Shown here: piece after piece, positions 59,600-64,000 of the stretch | Position numbering within the stretch: position 1 is the first letter of the stretch | Layout of the letters: every line of letters starts with the position of its first letter | Source of the DNA: Streptomyces sp. LX-29 | GTDB taxonomy: Bacteria > Actinomycetota > Actinomycetes > Streptomycetales > Streptomycetaceae | Direction of reading: 5' to 3' | DNA length: 64,000 bases | Assembly (NCBI RefSeq): GCF_029541745.1 | Contig: NZ_CP089746.1 | Coordinates: 5,527,559 to 5,591,558 of the forward strand | Notes under the pieces: model-generated | The model's input: only the letters and a program-made list of their open reading frames with translations | Told to the model about the DNA's origin: nothing | Databases searched by the model: none | Program-made: the position numbers and the translations under genes

Positions 59600-60349
59600 A
59601 TGCCCGCGCGCACCGTACTGATCCTGCAGCATGTCGAGGTCGAGAAGCCGGGCATGATCCTTGACGCGCTGGCCGGCTGCGACGTCGAGGTCGACATCCG
59701 CAACCTGCTCACGACGGCGCCGGGCGCCCCGGCCGGTGAGCTGCCCGCGGCGGCCGAGTTGGCCGGGCTGGTCGTCATGGGCGGCCCCATGAACGCCGAC
59801 GACACGGCCGCACACCCCGGGCTCGCCCGGGAGCGGGAGCTCCTGGCGGACGCCGTGGCGGCCGGTGTGCCGACGCTCGGCGTCTGCCTGGGCGCCCAAC
59901 TGCTCGCCCGCTCGCAGGACATGAAGGTGCTGCCCGGTGCCGCCCTCGGCCAGGGCCCCGAGATCGGCTGGGCCCCGCTCCACGACGTCGACCGCCGTGA
60001 CCCGGTCGTCGGTCCGCTCGCCGACGCCCCGGGAGTGCTGCACTGGCACGGCGACCGCATCGTCCTGGACGGGCCCGCCCTGGCCCGCACGGAGACCACC
60101 TCCTGCCAGGCGTTCCGCGTCGGGCCCGCGGCATGGGGGCTCCAGTTCCACCTGGAGGTCACCCCCGCCCTGCTGGACGAGTGGCTGGCCGAGCCCGGCT
60201 TCGTCGCGGAGGCGCGGGACGCCCTCGGCCCCGGCGCCCTGGACCGGCTGCGGGCCGACGCCCGCACCGTCGCCCCGGCGCTGCGCCCCCTGGCCGAACA
60301 GAGCCTGAGCCACCTGCGCCGGCTGGTCCAGGAGCGGGCGGCACGCTGA
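59600..60349 (+). CDS. Class I glutamine amidotransferase-like protein
   Basis: A 249-residue single-domain GATase: VVMGGPMNADD, the nucleophile loop GVCLGAQLLA with Cys, and FHLEVTPALLDEW supplying the catalytic His and Glu. No partner synthase domain is attached, so it is a stand-alone class I amidotransferase of GMP-synthase-like type, which may act on small amines as a gamma-glutamyl hydrolase. GAGGAG lies just upstream of ATG 59600. It sits between a regulator and recO, and its role is not known. Confidence 0.85.
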   Translation: MPARTVLILQHVEVEKPGMILDALAGCDVEVDIRNLLTTAPGAPAGELPAAAELAGLVVMGGPMNADDTAAHPGLARERELLADAVAAGVPTLGVCLGAQLLARSQDMKVLPGAALGQGPEIGWAPLHDVDRRDPVVGPLADAPGVLHWHGDRIVLDGPALARTETTSCQAFRVGPAAWGLQFHLEVTPALLDEWLAEPGFVAEARDALGPGALDRLRADARTVAPALRPLAEQSLSHLRRLVQERAAR

Positions 60350-60439
60350 CGCCGAGCGCCGCCGCCGAACCCCGAAACGGGGGCGGACCCGGCCGGGTGC
60401 GTGGCGCCGCGGGGCGCCGCCGTACGGAACAATGGCTCC

Positions 60440-61186
60440 ATGAGTCTGTTCCGCGACGACGGCATCGTGCTGCGCACCCAGAAGCTCGGCGAGGCGGACC
60501 GGATCATCACGCTGTTGACCCGGGGCCACGGACGGGTGCGGGCCGTCGCCCGGGGGGTGCGACGGACCAAGTCGAAGTTCGGGGCTCGGCTGGAGCCTTT
60601 CTCGCATGTGGACGTGCAGTTCTTCGCACGCGGCAGCGACCTGGTCGGCCGTAGCCTGCCGCTGTGCACGCAGAGCGAGACCATCGCTCCGTACGGCAGC
60701 GGTATCGTGACCGACTACGCGCGCTACACCGCCGGGACCGCGATGCTGGAGACAGCGGAGCGGTTCACGGACCAGGAGGGCGAGCCCGCCGTCCAGCAGT
60801 ATCTGCTGCTGGTCGGCGGGCTTCGCACGCTTGCGGCGGGGGAGCACGCTCCGCATCTGGTGCTCGACGCGTTCCTGCTGCGCTCGCTCGCCGTCAACGG
60901 CTACGCGCCGAGCTTCGGCGACTGTGCGAAGTGCGGCATGCCGGGTCCGAACCGGTTTTTCTCGGTCGGCGCCGGCGGCGTGATCTGCGGTGAGTGCCGG
61001 GTGCCCGGAAGCGTCGTACCCTCCTCGGAGACGCTGACGCTGCTCGGGGCGCTGCTCACGGGGGACTGGGAGACGGCGGACGCGTGCGAGGCGCGGCACG
61101 CCCGCGAAGGCAGCGGGCTGGTCGCGGCGTACCTGCACTGGCACCTCGAGCGGGGACTCCGGTCCCTGCGGTACGTAGAGAAGTAA
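60440..61186 (+). CDS. recO: DNA repair protein RecO
   Basis: A 248-residue RecO: N-terminal OB fold (MSLFRDDGIVLRTQKLGEADRIITLLT), then a helical domain and a zinc-binding CAKCG...CGEC motif. RecO with RecR loads RecA onto SSB-coated gaps. The ATG at 60440 matches family starts; the frame upstream is Ala/Gly-rich. It is followed by uppS after 33 bases. Confidence 0.96.
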   Translation: MSLFRDDGIVLRTQKLGEADRIITLLTRGHGRVRAVARGVRRTKSKFGARLEPFSHVDVQFFARGSDLVGRSLPLCTQSETIAPYGSGIVTDYARYTAGTAMLETAERFTDQEGEPAVQQYLLLVGGLRTLAAGEHAPHLVLDAFLLRSLAVNGYAPSFGDCAKCGMPGPNRFFSVGAGGVICGECRVPGSVVPSSETLTLLGALLTGDWETADACEARHAREGSGLVAAYLHWHLERGLRSLRYVEK

Positions 61187-61219
61187 GCAGCACCAGCCAC
61201 GAAGGAGACGTGACACCGC

Positions 61220-62044
61220 ATGGCACGACGCGGGATTCTGGGCCGGAGGCGACGTGACTACCGGGCCCCGGACCCACACCCCTCCGGTGCCCGGCCGCCG
61301 AAGATCCCCGGTGAGCTGGTCCCCAACCACGTGGCGATCGTCATGGACGGCAACGGCCGCTGGGCCAAGGAGCGCGGCCTGCCGCGCACCGAAGGGCACA
61401 AGGTGGGCGAGGGCGTGGTGCTCGACGTCCTCAAGGGCTGCCTGGAGATGGGCGTCAAGAACCTCTCCCTCTACGCCTTCTCCACCGAGAACTGGAAGCG
61501 CTCGCCCGACGAGGTCCGCTTCCTGATGAACTTCAACCGCGACGTCATCCGCCGCCGCCGCGACGAGATGGACGAGCTGGGCATCCGCATAAGGTGGACC
61601 GGCCGGATGCCCAAGCTGTGGAAGTCCGTGGTGCAGGAGCTCCAGATAGCGCAGGAGCAGACCAAGGACAACGACGCCATGACGCTGTACTTCTGCGTCA
61701 ACTACGGCGGTCGCGCGGAGCTCGCCGACGCCGCGCAGGCGCTGGCCCGGGACGTCGCGGCGGGGCGGCTCGACCCGGACAAGGTCAACGAGAAGACGCT
61801 GGCGAAGTACCTGTACTACCCGGACATGCCGGACGTGGACCTGTTCCTGCGGCCGTCCGGAGAGCAGCGGACCTCGAACTACCTGATATGGCAGAGCGCC
61901 TACGCCGAGATGGTCTACCAGGACGTGCTGTGGCCCGATTTCGACCGTCGGGACCTGTGGCGGGCCTGCCTGGAGTACGCCTCCCGGGACCGCCGCTTCG
62001 GCGGAGCGATCCCCAATGAGGAGCTCCTCCGCAAGGAGGGGTGA
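61220..62044 (+). CDS. uppS: Isoprenyl (undecaprenyl) diphosphate synthase
   Basis: A 274-residue cis-prenyltransferase. The P-loop-like motif is HVAIVMDGNGRWAKERGLPR with the catalytic Asp, then YAFSTENWKRS, and RPSGEQRTSNYLIWQSAYAE. The N-terminal 30 residues are basic and Pro-rich. It adds isopentenyl units to make the C55 lipid carrier for cell-wall synthesis (or a shorter cis-polyprenyl diphosphate). AAGGAGA is about eleven bases upstream of the ATG. It shares a long bidirectional terminator with zur. Confidence 0.96.
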   Translation: MARRGILGRRRRDYRAPDPHPSGARPPKIPGELVPNHVAIVMDGNGRWAKERGLPRTEGHKVGEGVVLDVLKGCLEMGVKNLSLYAFSTENWKRSPDEVRFLMNFNRDVIRRRRDEMDELGIRIRWTGRMPKLWKSVVQELQIAQEQTKDNDAMTLYFCVNYGGRAELADAAQALARDVAAGRLDPDKVNEKTLAKYLYYPDMPDVDLFLRPSGEQRTSNYLIWQSAYAEMVYQDVLWPDFDRRDLWRACLEYASRDRRFGGAIPNEELLRKEG

Positions 62045-62052
62045 CAGGGCGG

Positions 62053-62097
62053 ACAAGGGTGCGGGGCCGGCTGTGACAGCCGGCCCCGCACCCTTGT
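62053..62097. terminator. Perfect bidirectional terminator, uppS / zur
   Basis: Twenty-base perfect arms (ACAAGGGTGCGGGGCCGGCT and its complement) with a GTGAC loop. It lies between the convergent uppS and zur genes. Confidence 0.95.
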
Positions 62098-62123
62098 GTC
62101 GTTCTCGCCGCCGGTGGCCGGCG

Positions 62124-62543
62124 CTACGCCTTGGCCGCCGCGGCGCAGTCGCCGCAGGTGCCGAAGATCTCGATCGTGTGGGCCACGTCCACGAAGCCGT
62201 GCTCCGCGGCGATGGAGTCCGCCCACCGCTCCACGGCCGGGCCCTCCACCTCGACGGCCTTGCCGCAGGAGCGGCAGACCAGGTGATGGTGGTGGTCGCC
62301 GCTGCTGCACCGGCGGTAGACGGCCTCGCCCTCGGTCGTGCGCAGCACGTCGACCTCGCCCGCGTCGGCGAGCGACTGCAGCGTGCGGTAGACCGTGGTC
62401 AGCCCGACCGAGTCACCGCGGTGCTTGAGCATGTCGTGGAGTTCCTGCGCACTGCGGAACTCGTCCACCTCGTCCAGCGCTGCCGCCACCGCCGCGCGCT
62501 GCCTGGTGGACCGGCCGCGTACTGGGGGACCCGCGGTCGCCAC
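62124..62543 (-). CDS. zur: Zinc uptake regulator Zur
   Basis: A 139-residue Fur-family repressor. The DNA-binding part has RSAQELHDMLKHRGDSVGLTTVYRTLQSLADAGEVD, and the metal-binding part SSGDHHHHLVCRSCGKAVEVE with the CxxC pair and FGTCGDC near the end. Zur represses zinc import when zinc is sufficient. I chose GTG 62543 because GAGGAGG is six bases upstream and the length fits the Streptomyces protein (139 aa). It lies downstream of znuB and znuC on the same strand, forming a probable znuC-znuB-zur operon. Confidence 0.95.
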   Translation of the reverse strand: MATAGPPVRGRSTRQRAAVAAALDEVDEFRSAQELHDMLKHRGDSVGLTTVYRTLQSLADAGEVDVLRTTEGEAVYRRCSSGDHHHHLVCRSCGKAVEVEGPAVERWADSIAAEHGFVDVAHTIEIFGTCGDCAAAAKA

Positions 62544-62673
62544 AGTTTGCCTCCTCAAGCTCGGCTGCTCGAACTCACCCGTCCGGACTTGCATGGTCAT
62601 TGTGCCAGGTAACGCATGGCGGCCGGGCGAGGCCTGTACAGCCGGGGCGAGAGCCGGGACGGTGGCGTCGGGG

Positions 62674-63555
62674 CTAGACCTGGACGTCGTCCCGCTTCGG
62701 CGTCTCCAGAGTGCACTCCGCGCCGGCCTCCTCGGCCCGTCGGGCGCGCTTTCTGGCCAGCGGTGCGGCGAGGACGGTGATCGCGGCGAAGACGGCGATG
62801 GCGAAGACGACGATGGTCGCGCCGGGGGGCACGTCCTCGTAGTAGGAGTAGACGGTGCCGGAGAGGGTGACGGTGACGCCGATGCCCATCGCCGCTGCCA
62901 GCGTCATGGCGAAGCCGCGAGTGGCCTGCTGGGCGGCGGCGACCGGGACCACCATCAGCGCGCTGACCAGCAGCAGGCCGACGACCCGCATGGCGACGGT
63001 GACGGTGATGGCGGCGGTGACGGCCAGCAGCAGGTTCAGCAGCCGCACCGGCAGCCCGGTGACGCGCGCGAACTCCTCGTCCTGGCAGACCGCGAACAGC
63101 TGGCGGCGCAGCCCGATGGTGACCAGCACCACGAAGCCGGCCAGGCAGCTGATCGCGGTGACGTCCTCCGGCGAGACCGTGGTGATCGAGCCGAAGAGGT
63201 AGGTCATCAGCTTGCCGTTGCCGCCGTCGGGCGCGAGGTTGATCAGCAGCACGCCGCCGGCCATGCCGCCGTAGAAGAGCATGGCCAGCGCGATGTCGCC
63301 GCGGGTCTTGCCGTACCAGCGGATCAGCTCCATCACGATCGCGCCGAGCGCGGAGACGGCGACCGCCGTCCACACGGGGTTGGCGCCGGTCAGGAAGCCG
63401 AGGGCGACGCCGGTGAGGGCGACATGGCCGATGCCGTCGCCCATGATCGCCTGGCGGCGCTGGACGAGGTAGATGCCGACGGCGGGGGCGGTGACGCCGA
63501 TGAGGAGGGCGGCGATCAGCGCCCGCTGCATGAAGGCGTAGTTCAGGAATTCCAT
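62674..63555 (-). CDS. znuB: Zinc ABC transporter permease
   Basis: A 293-residue ABC-3 family permease with about eight transmembrane helices: RALIAALLIGVTAPAVGIYLVQRRQAIMGDGIGHVALTGVALG at the start is the typical loop of the family, and VAMRVVGLLLVSALMVVPVAAAQQ lies later. It moves zinc (or manganese) through the membrane with ZnuC and a binding protein. The start overlaps the znuC stop by one base (TGATG). Confidence 0.94.
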   Translation of the reverse strand: MEFLNYAFMQRALIAALLIGVTAPAVGIYLVQRRQAIMGDGIGHVALTGVALGFLTGANPVWTAVAVSALGAIVMELIRWYGKTRGDIALAMLFYGGMAGGVLLINLAPDGGNGKLMTYLFGSITTVSPEDVTAISCLAGFVVLVTIGLRRQLFAVCQDEEFARVTGLPVRLLNLLLAVTAAITVTVAMRVVGLLLVSALMVVPVAAAQQATRGFAMTLAAAMGIGVTVTLSGTVYSYYEDVPPGATIVVFAIAVFAAITVLAAPLARKRARRAEEAGAECTLETPKRDDVQV

Positions 63556-64000
63556 CAGCTCAGCAGCCCCGTCCGGATCGGCTCGGCGTCGGGCGCCGCA
63601 TGCGGATGTACGTGGTCGTGGCCGGGCAGCGCGTGCTGGCCGACGGCCTCCGGCGGGGGACCGTCGTGCACCACGCAGCCGTCACGCAGCACCACGGCGC
63701 GGTCGATGAGCGGCTCCAGCGGGCCCAGCTCGTGCAGCACCAGCAGCACGGTGGTGCCGGCGTCGACCTGCTCGCGCAGGGTGGCGGCCAGCACCTGCTG
63801 GCTGGCCAGGTCCACCCCGGCCATCGGCTCATCCATGATCAGCAGCTCCGGCTCGCCGGCCAGGGCGCGGGCGATCAGCACCCGCTGGTGCTGGCCGCCG
63901 GAGAGCGCGTTGACCGAGTCCCGGGACCGGTCGGCCATGCCGACCAGCTCCAGGGCGCGGTCCACCGCGGCCCGGTCGGCGCGGCCCAGCAGCCCCAGCC
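63555..64000 (-). CDS. znuC: Zinc ABC transporter ATPase, C-terminal part
   Basis: The window ends inside this gene; the last 148 codons are present. The ABC signature is LSGGQHQRVLIARAL, Walker B LLIMDEPMAGVD, and the H-loop LHELGPLE. The C-terminus is His-rich (GQHALPGHDHVHPHAAPD), as in many zinc transporter ATPases. It is coupled with znuB and upstream of zur. The N-terminal Walker A lies beyond the window. Confidence 0.93.
   Translation of the reverse strand, partial: LGLLGRADRAAVDRALELVGMADRSRDSVNALSGGQHQRVLIARALAGEPELLIMDEPMAGVDLASQQVLAATLREQVDAGTTVLLVLHELGPLEPLIDRAVVLRDGCVVHDGPPPEAVGQHALPGHDHVHPHAAPDAEPIRTGLLS

Noticed and set aside
60401..60439. An extended start for recO
   Set aside because: The 13 extra residues are not family-like, and MSLFRDDGIVLRT is the usual start.
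62546..62600. Longer start of zur (19 extra residues)
   Set aside because: The GTG at 62543 has an excellent GAGGAGG site and gives the normal Streptomyces Zur length.

Overview
The window is from a high-GC actinobacterium, almost certainly Streptomyces or a close relative. The evidence is a GC content above 70 percent, strong G/C at third codon positions, rare TTA codons confined to a few genes, and the order lepA, hemW, hrcA, dnaJ2, rsmE, HIT protein, rnz, phoH, ybeY, corC, era, leuA, recO, uppS, zur, znuB, znuC, which is the conserved chromosomal core order of that genus.

Layout. 1-9000: the 3' end of comEC, a PstS-like membrane-anchored binding protein, an FMN-binding oxidase-family protein, two paralogous STAS anti-anti-sigma factors either side of a 1097-residue P-loop/TPR-like repeat protein, a repeat-rich non-coding stretch, and holA. 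9000-26000: mostly housekeeping genes: rpsT, lepA, an acyl-CoA synthetase, hemW, a CIRCE-controlled hrcA-dnaJ2 pair, rsmE, a HIT protein and RNase Z. 25500-31700: an anti-sigma-type ATPase, a PfkB kinase and a translationally coupled pair of large P-loop GTPases, the second clearly dynamin-like. 31800-37500: phoH-ybeY-corC and a degenerate cytidine deaminase-like gene, separated by an MFS exporter/MmyB-type regulator pair. 37500-52500: an accessory block of about 15 kb between the deaminase-like gene and era. It holds exporters with divergent HxlR and ArsR regulators, a five-gene minus-strand operon (desaturase, cobalamin-binding glutamate-mutase-like small and large subunits, flavoprotein, O-methyltransferase), and a TPR-type XRE regulator facing a very small secreted-peptide-like ORF. 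52500-64000: era, a protealysin-like metallopeptidase with an emfourin-type inhibitor, leuA with a leucine-rich leader peptide, a TerB-like protein, recO, uppS, and the zinc regulator/transporter genes running off the end.

The most unusual items are: a 57-bp element with terminal inverted repeats, present twice in opposite orientation, with an apparently element-free duplicate of one insertion site nearby; the five-gene glutamate-mutase-like operon, whose first gene has two TTA codons; the XRE-TPR regulator with a divergent 56-residue ORF whose second codon is TTA; the dynamin-like pair; and a structured region downstream of rpsT. Functions are inferred from motifs and gene order only; no searches could be run.
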